A DNA stretch of 64,000 nucleotides, from the NCBI GenBank assembly GCA_038087015.1, contig JASBNA010000033.1:434001-498000 (forward strand), read 5' to 3'. Under the pieces are notes generated by a model. The model was not told the DNA's origin, ran no database searches, and saw nothing but the letters and a program-made list of their open reading frames with translations. This DNA is from Cerrena zonata (lineage: Eukaryota > Basidiomycota > Agaricomycetes > Polyporales > Cerrenaceae). Shown one piece after another: positions 38,954 to 50,261 of this stretch; the stretch's first letter is position 1, and every line of letters starts with the position of its first letter. A program made the translations under genes and the position numbers.

Positions 38954-40580
38954 CCCCAAAGCAGGTATTAAAGTAGCCAACTTGTTTGCAAAAATGAAAA
39001 AGAAAAAAAAAAAAACAAATCAAAATAAAAATAACATCAAAAAACGCCAACCTGTAAAAAACCGACTATCCCTAATTGAACTACAGAGTACAAACACTCG
39101 TAAAAGGAGAATCATATATCACTAGGGAAATGCAGGGAATTTACTTAATAAGAAATAAGGAAATTTACTTAATAAGAAATAAGGAAAACACGCCTCAATT
39201 CAATAAAACCGGGTATGGGTTATTGAATTAGTCCAACATTCCCAATAGCGAGATTATTGGAGCGTACATAAAGTAAGGGGCAAAGAGTAAGTTATCACGA
39301 TAATGTGAACGGCAACCATACTTGTGCCTATATGGTATACACTGCCTTGTAGTATAGACCCTAATTAGATAAGACTAACACGATTAAATAATTGACGATG
39401 TAACGGTAGATAATCCGAGAATGTTATACAAAAGGTTATACAAAATGCTCTACCAAAAGTATACAAAATGCTTAACAAAAGGTATACAAAATGCTTAACA
39501 AAAGGTATGCAAAATGCTAAACAAAAGGTATCCAAACAAAAGGCATACAAAATGTTATTGAAAAGGTTATAGAAAATGTTAATTTACTAGACCATGCATT
39601 TAATCGTCAAATAGGAAATACCAAACTCTATTGGGATTAAACGTCATTAACCAGCCATTCTCAAAATGGTCATTACACCATACAGATCATCCAATAGATT
39701 TAATCCATTATACATTGATTAAACTTTGTCGAGACGAAAAACAATAGTTGACGGCCTCAATCACTAAGTTAAAAACCACATACCAATTTTGAAAATCAAA
39801 ATAAAAAGGAAAGTTAAAGGCATCGACTCTCTCAAGTGATGCTTTCAACGAGAAATCGATATGGCACAATGTACCATGTACCAATTCGTAACAATTAGTC
39901 AGGCAACAGAATACTTACATGTCCCACAAAATGGTCTTACATCAATCGTGTGGGTTTAAGCTTTGTTACTTTGTTACTTAATCTATACAATAGCTTATTA
40001 TTACTAGGTTTAAAAAACAAACGAACCAAACAAACCGAAAAAAAAAAATGATTTTTTTGATTTTATTTCTTTTAACATACATCTAATCATGATGTTGTTA
40101 CGTTGAAGGAACAAAAACAAAAAATTCTGCCAAATATATATTTAATTAGTTTCCTTTCTCTTACTTTTAATTCAACACCTTTAAGTATATCTACGAACGT
40201 TCTTTTTTTTGGTGTTTTTTTTCTTTTTTTTTTTTTTTTTTTTGGCAGGTTTTTTTTTTATAACTATCATAAGCTTTTAAAAAAAAAAACTTATTTCGAT
40301 CTTGTATATGATATATATGATAAAACTGCTAGGAATTGAATATTGGGGGTTTTTTTAAAAAATTATATTCTAGATATTCTTAGTTATTGCATTTTCTTTT
40401 CTTCTTTCAGGTTATTACTTCATTTCTAACTAATACACTTTCTTTTACAACCGTTTTACCGTTTTTTACAACCGTTTTCTTTCATTTTTTTTTTTCATTC
40501 ATTTTACTTTTTCACTTTCTTTTTTCATTCTTATTTTATTTCAATTTTACAGCTATTTGGTGGGACTTTTTACTTCAATA
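38954..40580. other. long upstream region of the G1 cyclin gene
   Basis: 1.6 kb without a supportable gene. It holds a 23-bp tandem repeat (39421-39580) and long T-rich tracts (40200-40260, 40440-40545). T-rich frames at 40103-40581 are composition artefacts. Such a long leader fits a tightly regulated cyclin. Confidence 0.55.
39421..39580 (+). repeat. 23-bp tandem repeat, about six copies
   Basis: Degenerate units with core ATACAAAATGCTTAACAAAA and an AGGT join. Copies diverge towards both ends. Confidence 0.8.
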
Positions 40581-42092
40581 ATGTTTGACATACCGAAATA
40601 TCAAAATAACCCAGTTGGTTATAAATATAATGCCGTTGCTCAATTTGAAAATGATTTTATTAAAATTAATCAATATGAATATCCCAATGAATTATATAAA
40701 CTGGAATTACAACAACATGATAAGTCATTGAAAGAATATGATTTAGAGATTTATCAAACTTTTTTAGAAAGTTTAGAAATGAACAAACCAAATATTGAAT
40801 TATATAAACAACAACCATACTTGACTTTTTCAATTAGATTGAAATTAATTGACTTTTTATTGAAAATGTCAATTAGATTGAAGATATTACCATTTGTTTT
40901 TTATAAAGCAGTTAAAATATTCGATAGATATTGTTCTAAAAGAATTGTTTTATTAGATCAATCCCAGTTAATTATAACAACTTGTTTATGGATTGCATCG
41001 AAATTACAAGGTGGTAATAATCATTTTATTAATTTGAATAATTTAGATAAAGTTAATTCAATTAAATCAATCAATGATTTAGGATATGGTTCTGGTGGTA
41101 AATTTAAAGGTCCAACTGAAAGATTTAGATTACCAAAATTACATGAATTAGTTAAATTATGTGGTGCTAAATGTAAATATGATCAAGGAATGTTTAAACA
41201 AATGGAATTACATGTTTTATCAACTTTAGATTGGAATTTTAATGATCCTTCAATTGAAGAATTTTTAATTCAAAGTAATGATTTTAATTTAATTAAAGAA
41301 AATGAATTTTTCAAAATTAAAGAATTTTTAAGTTATATTTCATTATACTCCTACGAATTGATTGACATAAGTATAATTGAATTATCCAAAGTCATCATTG
41401 ATTTAATCAATGAAACTCTCAATTTAGATTATAATGATCATTTCCATCAAAAAATTAACTACGCATTATTAAATGAAAAAAATTTTAAAATTGACCAAAA
41501 TAAATATAACTTCATAAAGAAAAATTTAATCAAATCAATTTTGAACTCTTCAGAATTCATCCTTAAATTATTTAATTCAAGAGGTCCTCAACAATTTTTT
41601 TATTCCATCTTATCAATTTATAAATTTCCAAATCAATCCAAATTAAATACTCCTCCTTCTTCAAACACTTCCTATAATTTTCAGTCCCCAACCTCTACCC
41701 CATCAAATCAAGGAGTCGCAGGGGTAGTTGTATCAAATCATCAGACTCATCATCTTCCTACAGTAAGTCCTCAACCTATTTTTAAACCAGTAGTTTTACA
41801 AAACTTACTGAAGTTTAGTCCTTCGGTTGATTTACCTTCAAATGCGAGTATAAATTATAATAATCAGCAACAATTCATCCATCCCCATTATTCTTATGCA
41901 AATAAATTCAATATCCAAAATAATACTAGCCAAACTAGTTTAAATTCCTCCATTTCTTCAGTTAAAGATCATGACTACAATCTGATCTTCGAATACGATC
42001 CTAGAAAATTGGGGATATCAACCCCTCTAAGTGATGAAGAATCACCAATGTTACCCTTAGTTAAACCAGTACAAAACGTTCATTCCCACTAG
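40581..42092 (+). CDS. G1 cyclin (CLN3-like)
   Basis: Regulatory subunit of the Cdk that triggers START. The 503-residue product has an N-terminal cyclin box from about residue 80 (FSIRLKLIDFLLKMSIRLKI, YKAVKIFDRYCSKR, LIITTCLWIASKLQG), interrupted by a Gly/Lys insert, then FRLPKLHELVKLCG, the segment typical of fungal Cln cyclins, and FKQMELHVLSTLDWNF. The C-terminal third is Ser/Thr/Pro/Asn-rich, as in unstable PEST-bearing cyclins. Of the three G1-type cyclins in Candida (Cln3, Ccn1, Hgc1), short length favours Cln3. An ATG at 40581 is chosen over the in-frame TTG eight codons before. Confidence 0.72.
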   Translation: MFDIPKYQNNPVGYKYNAVAQFENDFIKINQYEYPNELYKLELQQHDKSLKEYDLEIYQTFLESLEMNKPNIELYKQQPYLTFSIRLKLIDFLLKMSIRLKILPFVFYKAVKIFDRYCSKRIVLLDQSQLIITTCLWIASKLQGGNNHFINLNNLDKVNSIKSINDLGYGSGGKFKGPTERFRLPKLHELVKLCGAKCKYDQGMFKQMELHVLSTLDWNFNDPSIEEFLIQSNDFNLIKENEFFKIKEFLSYISLYSYELIDISIIELSKVIIDLINETLNLDYNDHFHQKINYALLNEKNFKIDQNKYNFIKKNLIKSILNSSEFILKLFNSRGPQQFFYSILSIYKFPNQSKLNTPPSSNTSYNFQSPTSTPSNQGVAGVVVSNHQTHHLPTVSPQPIFKPVVLQNLLKFSPSVDLPSNASINYNNQQQFIHPHYSYANKFNIQNNTSQTSLNSSISSVKDHDYNLIFEYDPRKLGISTPLSDEESPMLPLVKPVQNVHSH

Positions 42093-42864
42093 CCTGGAGT
42101 AGGACTCTCTTCCATTTTTTTTGCTGTTTTTTCTGTTTTTCTGTGTTTTTCTTTTTTTTTTTCGCAGCATTCTTTTTTTCCCGTTTGCCTTTTATCGTTA
42201 TTCGTTTATTGTTTCTACTCATTACTAGTGCTACTAGTCCTTACTTAAAAAATGGAAAAAAATTCAAAAGACTACCTTTCACAAAAAACCATAAAAAAAA
42301 AAAAAACTCTTCCTGTTCTCTAAAAGCATTTTTTTTGATAATACCTTATATATACCTTTAAATAACCTCTACATAATACCTCAAAATGTATTTAAACAAT
42401 TGAGTGCCTTTCTGATCTTGTAAGGCGTGCCGCTGCGTCGTTTTCTGCTGTGTTTTTTTGCTGCTTCCGCTGGGTTTAAACAATGCAGGTACTAGTACGT
42501 GCGCAACCTGCAAATACCGCAGCTAACATGTAGACCGTGCGCACGGTAACATGCAAATGCCGCGGGCAACCCGCAAACAAGAAAAGCCACAAGATGCGCT
42601 TTGCAACCTGCAGAACACCGATTGCAACCTGCAAATTCTCTCAGAGATAAACTGCATTTTTGTAACCTGTAAGAAGCCAGGAACAACCTGCAAATGAGTA
42701 TAACCTGCAAAACAAAACAAAAAATACAACCTGCAAATGGTGAAAAACACCCGCACACCAGTGAACACGCAATGGTAGTGTCCCCTGCTACACACTGCCT
42801 ACATCAAAAGATGGAACTTCCAAAAAAAAACTAAACAACTACCCGTTCTTTTCATTAATCCAAA
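42093..42864. other. ROT1 upstream region
   Basis: T-rich cyclin 3' region followed by a locally less AT-rich stretch with the AACCTGCAAAT array. Cys-rich open frames on the minus strand are produced by the array and are not called. Confidence 0.55.
42505..42738 (+). repeat. array of nine AACCTGCAAAT elements
   Basis: Exact AACCTGCAAAT occurs at 42505, 42626, 42685 and 42728, with variants at 42548, 42568, 42605, 42664 and 42702. All face the same way and spacing is irregular, so this is not a simple tandem repeat. The best copies read TTGCAACCTGCAA, an inverted repeat (TTGCA-N3-TGCAA). Confidence 0.8.
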
Positions 42865-43599
42865 ATGTTTTTACATCAGTTGGTATTACAAATTTGCATC
42901 TTATCCCAGATAGTCTTATGTGCCCCCAGTAAAAAAGAGTTGGTGGGGACCTGGTCGTCAAAATCAAACACTGTTTTCACCGGACCGGGATTTTATGACC
43001 CAGTTGATGAATTGATTATCGAACCAGATTTACCCGGTATATCTTATTCTTTCACCGAAGATGGCCATTTTGAAGAAGCGTTATACCGTATCACTTCCGA
43101 TCCTCAAAATCACTCTTGCGCTGTTGCTTCCATAACTTATCAACACGGTACTTATGATTTATTATCAAATGGTTCGTTAATCTTAACTCCCATTGCTGTG
43201 GATGGTAGACAGTTATTGAGTGATCCTTGTAATGGAGACAGTGCCACCCACTCTTCGTATACTAGATATCTTCAAAAAACTTGGTTTAAAGCTTTCAGAG
43301 TCTATTTAAATGATTATCATGGTAGATACACTTTACAATTATACCAATTTGATGGTTCTCAAATGCAACCGTTATTCTTGGCTTACAAACCTCCTTTAAT
43401 GTTACCCACTTATGCATTAAACCCAACCGATAAAGCTTCAGAAACAAAATCAAGCTTAAGAAAAAGAGTTAAAAGATCTTTGGAAAATCAATACAGAACT
43501 ACCGCAGTTAGATCGTCAAGTCACGATAACTACGATTTCTTCTGGTGGACCGCAGTGGCCTCTATTGGAATTGGTTCTTCAATTCTCTTCTTACGTTAA
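42865..43599 (+). CDS. ROT1: ER chaperone for protein glycosylation and cell wall synthesis
   Basis: Essential ER-membrane chaperone in yeast that helps fold wall proteins such as Kre6 and assists O-mannosylation. The 244-residue product has a signal peptide (FLHQLVLQICILSQIVLC), the family start of the mature domain (ELVGTWSSKSNTVFTGPGFYDP), PGISYSFTEDGHFEEALYR and a C-terminal membrane anchor (WTAVASIGIGSSILFL). Length and layout match Rot1 (about 256). An N-glycosylation sequon (NHS) is visible. Confidence 0.95.
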   Translation: MFLHQLVLQICILSQIVLCAPSKKELVGTWSSKSNTVFTGPGFYDPVDELIIEPDLPGISYSFTEDGHFEEALYRITSDPQNHSCAVASITYQHGTYDLLSNGSLILTPIAVDGRQLLSDPCNGDSATHSSYTRYLQKTWFKAFRVYLNDYHGRYTLQLYQFDGSQMQPLFLAYKPPLMLPTYALNPTDKASETKSSLRKRVKRSLENQYRTTAVRSSSHDNYDFFWWTAVASIGIGSSILFLR

Positions 43600-43761
43600 T
43601 TCTTGTATTAATATATTCATTCATATTTATAAATGTATTTTGTAGTCTAGTTTTATATATAGATATATTTTTTTGTAGTGCGCGAATCATACTCCCACTA
43701 TTTTAAAATGAGTGGGTCACTGATAACGTATAAACCGCCACCATCTTGTTCTTTATCGATA

Positions 43762-45945
43762 ATGTCTTGGTTTAGTGGGAATTCAATTCCAGTTACTGAA
43801 TTGGACTCGAAGATTATCGAAGCCACTTCAGAATCAATCCCCAATGGTGAAATCGATATTTCAATTGCTCTAGAAATCACCGATTTAATTAGAAGTAGAA
43901 AGTTACCCCCAAAACAATGTATGAGAGGTTTAAAGAAAAGATTAACTAATACTTATAATAATCCTAACTTAATCACTTCTACCCTTAAATTAATCGATCT
44001 ATGTATTAAAAATGGTGGTTATCATTTCTTGGTGGAAATTTCTTCAAAAGAATTTATCGATTATTTAATTGATTATATCTTTAAAATTCATTATAATACT
44101 AAAGATTTTAAAGTCCAATCAAATAATTCAAAATTGGCCGTTGGTGAATTAATATTGAAATCATTAAAAGAATGGAGCTTCTATTTCCAAAATAATTTAC
44201 AATTAAATTACGTTGAAAAAATTTATAAATCTTTACTTAATCAAGGTTTCCATTTCGAAGATTTAGATCCAAATTTAAATCAATTATCTTCGAACTTCAT
44301 CGACCTGGAGGCCCCTCCGGACTGGGTCGATAATGATGAATGCATGATTTGCTACGACGCTTTTTCAGTCTTGAATAGAAAACATCATTGTCGTTCTTGT
44401 GGAGGCGTTTTCTGCTCAAAACATAGTCTGCATTCAATCCCCTTGGTTCATTTGGGTCTTTTAGAACCGGTTAGGGTTTGTGATAATTGTTATGAAAAAA
44501 TTAAATCGAAAAATTCCGGCAATTTACAAAAAATTCAAAATAATAATAATACTAATAACAATCGTTCGGTTGATTTAGAAAATGATGAAGACGAACAACT
44601 TAGAAAAGCAATTGAATTGAGTTTAAAAGAGTCAGGTCAACAAGTAGCTGCTCCTGCTCCGGCTCCGGCTCCTGCTCCTCCTTCCCCTCCTCAACCTCAA
44701 GATGATGAGTCCGAAGAAATGAAAGCTGCAATTGCTGCTAGTTTAAAAGAATTTGAAGCTCAAGAAAAATTACATAAACAACATGTTGAACAAGAAACTT
44801 ATTTGAAGAACCAACCTCAACCTCAACCGGCTTCAGATTTTTATGCTAATATACCTTTTGATAATAAACCTCAACAAAATGTTCAGCAACAACAAGCTCA
44901 ACAAGCTCAACAAGTTCAACAATTTCAACAATTTCAACCACAGCAGCCACAACAACCCATGTCAGAACAACCTACGAAACCCCAAGTTGAAGATTTAACC
45001 CAACAAGAAGAAGAATCCATCAATTTATTCATTACTTTAATGAATAATACTAAAAATGATGCATCAAAACAAAATAATATCATTTATGATCGTAATTTAA
45101 GTGAATTACATAATAAAGTCATTCAATTAAAACCAAAATTAAATAAGTCATTAAGATTGTCAATTGAAAGATATGATCATTTCCTCGAATTGAACAATAA
45201 AATCTCAACCATTACCAGATTATATGACCAATTTTTAGAATCAAAATTGAACCAAGCTTATAATAATCATTATATCTCCAATTATCCTCCTCAGCAATCT
45301 CAACAACCAACCGGTCAAAGATTACCACCTCAGCAAACAAACCCTTACGCTGCTCCATATCCTTTGGAAGAACTGAAATCTCAAAATTCTCTAATGAATT
45401 CTCCCCCAAATCATACATTACCTACTCAACCCTCTTCATTTTATCCAAATTCTCAACAAGGTAATCCCAGTTACCCATCTAACTCTTCAATCCCAACTCC
45501 TTTTGATTCTAATGATCATGAGTACAATCAAGAAAAACAACAATCTGCATACCCTTCGTATCCTACTGCTCCCTCGTACCCTCCCGAAGACAGTGAGAGC
45601 AACGAAGAAAGTGATAATGAAAGCGTTGAATCTAGATACCCAGTCTTACCTGGACATGATCAAAATACCGACCCTTCCCAATTACCAAATTCAGACCCTT
45701 CCCAATTATCAAACACCTCTGCCCCCATCGATAGCCAACCTCAAAGAGTCCATTCAGTAAACACAAGGTATCCTCCAATTGAAAGAATCGATTCAGAATT
45801 CAGCCAAGTTTCATCTCCTATAAATAACCTACAACAAGAGTTACCGTCAGTGCCCCATTTCGACCAACCTCTTCTGCATTCAAGAACCTCAAGTTCTGCT
45901 ACAAGTAAACATCGTGTCGAACCTGAACCGTTGATTGAATTATAG
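43762..45945 (+). CDS. VPS27: ESCRT-0 subunit Vps27
   Basis: Sorts ubiquitinated membrane proteins into multivesicular endosomes with Hse1. From the ATG at 43762 (MSWFSG) it is 727 residues; upstream in-frame ATG 43708 would add 18, but homology favours the later one. Domains: VHS (about 15-165, IIEATSESIPNGEID), FYVE binding PI3P (about 193-260, WVDNDECMICYDAFSVLNRKHHCRSCGGVFC), UIMs near 278 (LRKAIELSLKES) and 317 (MKAAIAASLKEF), a coiled-coil/GAT-like segment, Pro-rich PSYP motifs that can bind Vps23, and a terminal LIEL clathrin box. A CTG at 44428 in the FYVE falls at a Ser of S. cerevisiae Vps27. Confidence 0.95.
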   Translation: MSWFSGNSIPVTELDSKIIEATSESIPNGEIDISIALEITDLIRSRKLPPKQCMRGLKKRLTNTYNNPNLITSTLKLIDLCIKNGGYHFLVEISSKEFIDYLIDYIFKIHYNTKDFKVQSNNSKLAVGELILKSLKEWSFYFQNNLQLNYVEKIYKSLLNQGFHFEDLDPNLNQLSSNFIDLEAPPDWVDNDECMICYDAFSVLNRKHHCRSCGGVFCSKHSLHSIPLVHLGLLEPVRVCDNCYEKIKSKNSGNLQKIQNNNNTNNNRSVDLENDEDEQLRKAIELSLKESGQQVAAPAPAPAPAPPSPPQPQDDESEEMKAAIAASLKEFEAQEKLHKQHVEQETYLKNQPQPQPASDFYANIPFDNKPQQNVQQQQAQQAQQVQQFQQFQPQQPQQPMSEQPTKPQVEDLTQQEEESINLFITLMNNTKNDASKQNNIIYDRNLSELHNKVIQLKPKLNKSLRLSIERYDHFLELNNKISTITRLYDQFLESKLNQAYNNHYISNYPPQQSQQPTGQRLPPQQTNPYAAPYPLEELKSQNSLMNSPPNHTLPTQPSSFYPNSQQGNPSYPSNSSIPTPFDSNDHEYNQEKQQSAYPSYPTAPSYPPEDSESNEESDNESVESRYPVLPGHDQNTDPSQLPNSDPSQLSNTSAPIDSQPQRVHSVNTRYPPIERIDSEFSQVSSPINNLQQELPSVPHFDQPLLHSRTSSSATSKHRVEPEPLIEL

Positions 45946-46639
45946 AACAATAGGCATTTAAATTTGCTTTTTATAGTAACTTCAAATAAAAGGACCTTTT
46001 CATATGAGTTTTCCCTTGCGGTATTTTCAATTGGAATCTACAATTGATCAATTGAGGTTCGTCTTGTAAAATTCGCTCATCAACAAACTAACCACTACTG
46101 TAAATCCCTCATTCACTCTCCTACTGTTGTTGTTAAGAACATTTTTTTTTTTTTTCTTATGTAGCAAACAATTTTTTTTTTCAGACATGAAAATTTTGAG
46201 TGAAAAAAAATTGAGCTGAATCACTTTCAGTATTTGCTTCTTATTGATTTAATCATTACCACTGGCGTATTTAGATAAATACCTCAACTTCCATTGAATT
46301 AGTTTCGAGTAATTCGTTCCTTTGATCTTATTATACTTTAATAAGTCAAAAATAAATTCCTGCCCTTTATAAGTTTCTAATTTTCTACGAGAGCTGCCGC
46401 TTGAAGTCCGATAATATAACTTACTCACCAATACCGTGAGTAATTCTTTCCACCCTCTTTTAAAATCCCTTGAACTATTTATACGTTTGCCCTTTCCATT
46501 AATTGAAAACCATTTGTGTGTGGGTAATTTGCTATATAAACTAAGTGATTGAATTCCAACAAGAAGCGAAAAGCAAACTCTTAATATTAAGAATACATTA
46601 GTCTAATTACACACTCATAGAGATAAGAATTTCCAAGTT
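45946..46639. other. SPE1 upstream region
   Basis: 694 bp with T tracts near 46140-46155 and 46170-46182, a TATATAAA near 46532, and a 117-codon open frame on the minus strand without an ATG. Confidence 0.5.
46249..46602 (-). other. 117-codon open frame without ATG
   Basis: Open from just after a TAG (46603-46605) to a TAA at 46249. It begins with a hydrophobic stretch (NVFLILRVCFSLLVG) and continues with a basic domain rich in Lys/Arg/Tyr. It overlaps the SPE1 5' leader. No family is recognised. It may be chance, a relic, or an exon whose ATG lies across an unrecognised intron. Confidence 0.25.
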
Positions 46640-48012
46640 ATGACCCCATCTATTGAAGTTTTCCAGGATGATTCGAGACAATTTTTAGAATCTAATTTTA
46701 TTGATCATCCGATCAAAAATTCTGAGACAACTATCAAGGTCAATAAAGATGTACAAGCCAACCAACCAAGTACTTACTTGGTTGGAGAAGCATTGTTGAA
46801 CCACATTGCACTATTGATCATGATATTTGTGAAGCTGGTGAGGAGGATTCATTTTTCGTTGCAGATATGGGTGAAGTTTATCGTTCTTTTTTAACTTGGA
46901 AGAATAATTTACCACAAGTTCAACCATATTATGCCGTTAAATGTAATACTGATAGAAAAGTTATCGAATTGTTAGGTAACTTAGGAGTTAATTTTGATTG
47001 TGCTTCAAAAAATGAAATTGATACTGTTTTAAACTTGGGTTTTGATGCTAATCGAATCATCTATGCCAATCCTTGTAAAACCAATTCTTTTATTAGACAT
47101 TCACAAGAGTCCAAAGTTAATTTGACAACTGTTGATAATTGTCAAGAATTATTGAAGTTAAAGAAATTTCACCCAAGCTGTGATATTTTAATTCGTATCG
47201 CAACCGATGATGAAACTGCTCAATGTAGATTATCAACTAAGTTTGGATGTTCAGTCAATGCCGCATTGGCTGATTTATTACCAATGGCTAAAGAATTAAA
47301 TTTGAATGTTAAAGGTGTTGCATTCCATGTTGGGTCTGGTGCAAAAGATTTAACTTCAATTTTCAAAGCAATCAGAGATTCAAAAAAAATATTTGATATT
47401 GCTATTAATCAATTTGAATTTGATATGTCAATTTTAGACATTGGTGGTGGATTTGAACATGAATCTTTCAATGAATCATCAAAAATGGTTACTCAATCTT
47501 TAAATCAATTTTTCCCAGGTGATTTTATCAAAAAACATCAAATTAAGTTGATTGCTGAACCAGGTAGATTCATGGTTGCAAATGCTTTCACCTTGGCAAC
47601 TCATGTCATTGCTCGTAGAGATTTATCCAATGAAATTAAATCGACTACTAATATCGAAGCAATGATTTATATTAATGATGGTGTTTATGGTAATTTGAAT
47701 TGTATTTTATTCGATCATTATAATCCAATTCCATACGTATTAACCCATAGAAACAAATCATATTTTGGATTTGAAAACGATGCCAATGGAAAGGGCAATC
47801 ATCGTTTTTCAATTTGGGGCCCAACTTGTGATGGTTTAGATTGTGTTTCTAATGATTCTAATTTAATGGCTAATGTTGAGGTCGGTGATTGGTTATACTT
47901 CCCAAAACTTGGTGCCTATACCTCAACCGCCGCTACTTCTTTTAATGGTTTCAAAGCAGTGGCTCATACCATTTATGTTAGCTCTGAAGACCTTTCAGAT
48001 TATGGTTTTTGA
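46640..48012 (+). CDS. SPE1: ornithine decarboxylase, one frameshift
   Basis: PLP enzyme making putrescine, the first step of polyamine synthesis. Two overlapping frames join near 46797-46803: the first gives VGEALLN, the second resumes with CTIDHDICEAGEEDSFFVADMGEVYRSF. A single missing base (for example in the CC at 46801) explains the break; the whole would be about 457 residues (S. cerevisiae Spe1 466). Visible are the PLP lysine in YYAVKCN, GVNFDCASKNEI, the Gly-rich DIGGGFEHESF, EPGRFMVANAF and the catalytic cysteine WGPTCDGLD. The rest of the frame is intact, so a base-call error or a recent mutation is more likely than old decay. A -1 programmed shift is not known for this gene. Confidence 0.9.
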
Positions 48013-48578
48013 TCAATTAATACTCAATCTTTCTATATTTTTTTACCCTTGTTGCACCAATTTCATCAATGTTTACTCTATATATAACTGCTACGTATTT
48101 TCCATAGTAATTCATGGTAATTCAAGCTGTTTCAAGCTGTTTCCCAATCATTCCCAGTAAGTTCTATTAGTAGTATGAGGTCCAAGTCTAGATTCTGAGT
48201 TTTTCGTGCACTAATGAAAATGTACGGTCTAGAGTCAATCGGGAAAAAAACAAAAAAAGATGATTAAAAAAGAATCATCATCCTTCACACGAATGATTCA
48301 CTGATACTTTGCAAAACACAGGGTAAACCCACCACGACAGTGAGCTTTAACGTTATTATACCCAGCTACATCAGCGTTGATCTAATTTCCAGGCCGGCTC
48401 AAGTCTACTATTGTGTTGCAACGCGCTCAAACGTCTTAACAATATAAATTGGTTGCCACGTCCATCTATTTGATTACCGATTAGTTTAAACAACAACATC
48501 ATCAACATTGGAAAAACTGGTTGAATTCATCTCCATAACTCTTAACTGTTTTATTTATTGAAAGGAAAAAGAAGCAAA
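48013..48578. other. calcineurin A upstream region
   Basis: Contains A-rich runs near 48244-48272 and short direct repeats of CAAGCTGTTTC near 48124-48142. Nothing else recognised. Confidence 0.5.
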
Positions 48579-50261
48579 ATGTCGTATAATAACGATAGCC
48601 AAGCAGCTGAAAACATACATAAAATAAATAATGCTTTGAAAGCATTGCATGAAAAGGAAAGTATACATGGGAAAGATTTTTCTGTTTATACAACAGAAGA
48701 AGGAGAAACTTTATCGACCAAGGAAAGAATCTGTACTAGTGTTGATGCACCAGCGACATTTAAACCAACTGATGAACAATTGTTTTTACCAAATGGTTTA
48801 CCGAATTGTGAATTTTTGAAAAATCATTTTATACATGAAGGAAGATTACATGAAGAACAAGCGATTAGAATATTGAGAGATGCCACTGACTTATTAGCAA
48901 GTGAACCAAACTTATTGGATGTTCCTGCTCCAGTTACTGTTTGCGGAGATGTCCATGGTCAATATTATGATTTAATGAAACTTTTTGAAGTTGGTGGAAG
49001 TCCTGCAAATACTTCTTATTTATTTTTAGGAGATTATGTCGATAGAGGTTCTTTTTCAATTGAATGTCTACTTTATTTATATTCTTTAAAATTGAATTAT
49101 CCTGATACTCTTTGGATGTTAAGAGGTAATCACGAATGTGCTCATTTAACTGATTATTTCACTTTTAAATCTGAATGCTTACATAAATATTCCTCCACTT
49201 TATATGAAGAATCTTTAAGATCATTCAATGCCTTACCCTTGGCTGCAATTATGAATAAACAATTTTTCTGTGTTCATGGTGGTCTTTCTCCGGATTTAAG
49301 AACTTTAGATGATTTAATCAGAATGGATAGATTTAGAGAACCTCCAACTAAAGGTTTAATGTGTGATTTATTATGGGCTGATCCAATTGAAGAATATGAT
49401 GAGGATAATATGGATCAAACATTCGTTAAGAATTCTGTAAGGGGTTGTTCTTATGCTTTTACATATAAAGCTTCTTGTCAATTTTTAGAAAGAACTGGAT
49501 TACTTTCAATCATAAGAGCTCATGAAGCTCAAGATGCTGGTTATAGAATGTATAAACGAACTAAAACTATGGGGTTCCCATCTTTATTAACTATGTTCAG
49601 TGCTCCAAATTATTTGGACAATTATAATAATAAAGCAGCAGTTTTAAAATATGAAAATAACGTCATGAATATCAGACAATTCAATGCATCTCCACATCCT
49701 TATTGGTTACCCCATTTTATGGATGTTTTCACTTGGTCATTACCTTTTGTTGGTGAAAAGATTACGGATATGTTGGTTTCAATTCTTAACATTTGTACTG
49801 AAGAAGAATTGGATGAAGATACTCCATTTAATAATGAAGATATTAATATTTCAAGTATTAGTAATTCTCCAACCTCAAATCCACCATCTGTTCCAATTGA
49901 TCAAACTCTTGAAGATAAAAGAATTGCCTTGCGTAATAAAATTATTGCAATTGGTAGAGTCTCTAGAATGTATCAAGTTTTAAGACTGGAATCTGAAGAC
50001 GTTGCTCATTTGAAACAAATGAACAGTGGTATCTTACCAAAAGGTTCATTGCTTAATGGTAGTGAAGGTTTAAGAAAAACTATCTCTTCTTTCGAAGAAG
50101 CTAGAAAAGCTGATTTGGAAAATGAAGCTATTCCTCCTCCTCCTGAAGAATTAAGAAGAAGAGAAGCTCAAAGAAATTCTAAAATTAGAAAAGATATTGA
50201 AAATAGTGAAAATAATAGCCCTGTTTTCCAAAGATTAATAAGAAGATTGTCTCAAAGTTGA
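48579..50261 (+). CDS. CNA1: calcineurin catalytic subunit A (PP2B)
   Basis: Ca2+/calmodulin-activated Ser/Thr phosphatase that dephosphorylates Crz1 and controls stress, ion and azole tolerance in yeasts. ATG at 48579 (MSYNNDS) gives 560 residues. The metal-binding set is present: [15 protein letters not shown] (near 123), [26 protein letters not shown] (near 181) and [15 protein letters not shown] [12 protein letters not shown]. The calcineurin B-binding helix follows the core ([20 protein letters not shown]), then the calmodulin-binding segment [18 protein letters not shown] and a C-terminal tail that includes an autoinhibitory-type region. Two paralogues exist in S. cerevisiae (CNA1, CMP2) but only one in most CTG yeasts. 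Confidence 0.95.
   Translation: MSYNNDSQAAENIHKINNALKALHEKESIHGKDFSVYTTEEGETLSTKERICTSVDAPATFKPTDEQLFLPNGLPNCEFLKNHFIHEGRLHEEQAIRILRDATDLLASEPNLLDVPAPVTVCGDVHGQYYDLMKLFEVGGSPANTSYLFLGDYVDRGSFSIECLLYLYSLKLNYPDTLWMLRGNHECAHLTDYFTFKSECLHKYSSTLYEESLRSFNALPLAAIMNKQFFCVHGGLSPDLRTLDDLIRMDRFREPPTKGLMCDLLWADPIEEYDEDNMDQTFVKNSVRGCSYAFTYKASCQFLERTGLLSIIRAHEAQDAGYRMYKRTKTMGFPSLLTMFSAPNYLDNYNNKAAVLKYENNVMNIRQFNASPHPYWLPHFMDVFTWSLPFVGEKITDMLVSILNICTEEELDEDTPFNNEDINISSISNSPTSNPPSVPIDQTLEDKRIALRNKIIAIGRVSRMYQVLRLESEDVAHLKQMNSGILPKGSLLNGSEGLRKTISSFEEARKADLENEAIPPPPEELRRREAQRNSKIRKDIENSENNSPVFQRLIRRLSQS

Noticed and set aside
40103..40581. Phe-rich hydrophobic ORFs upstream of the cyclin
   Set aside because: They are composed of T tracts; amino acid content is just TTT/TTC composition.
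42492..42795. Cys-rich secreted-looking proteins on the minus strand
   Set aside because: Two overlapping frames both arise from antisense AACCTGCAAAT repeats (TGC/TGT codons), so the cysteines are a repeat artefact.
46790..46810. Programmed frameshifting in ornithine decarboxylase
   Set aside because: Recoding is known for antizyme, not ODC itself; the needed shift is -1 and no slippery heptamer is seen.
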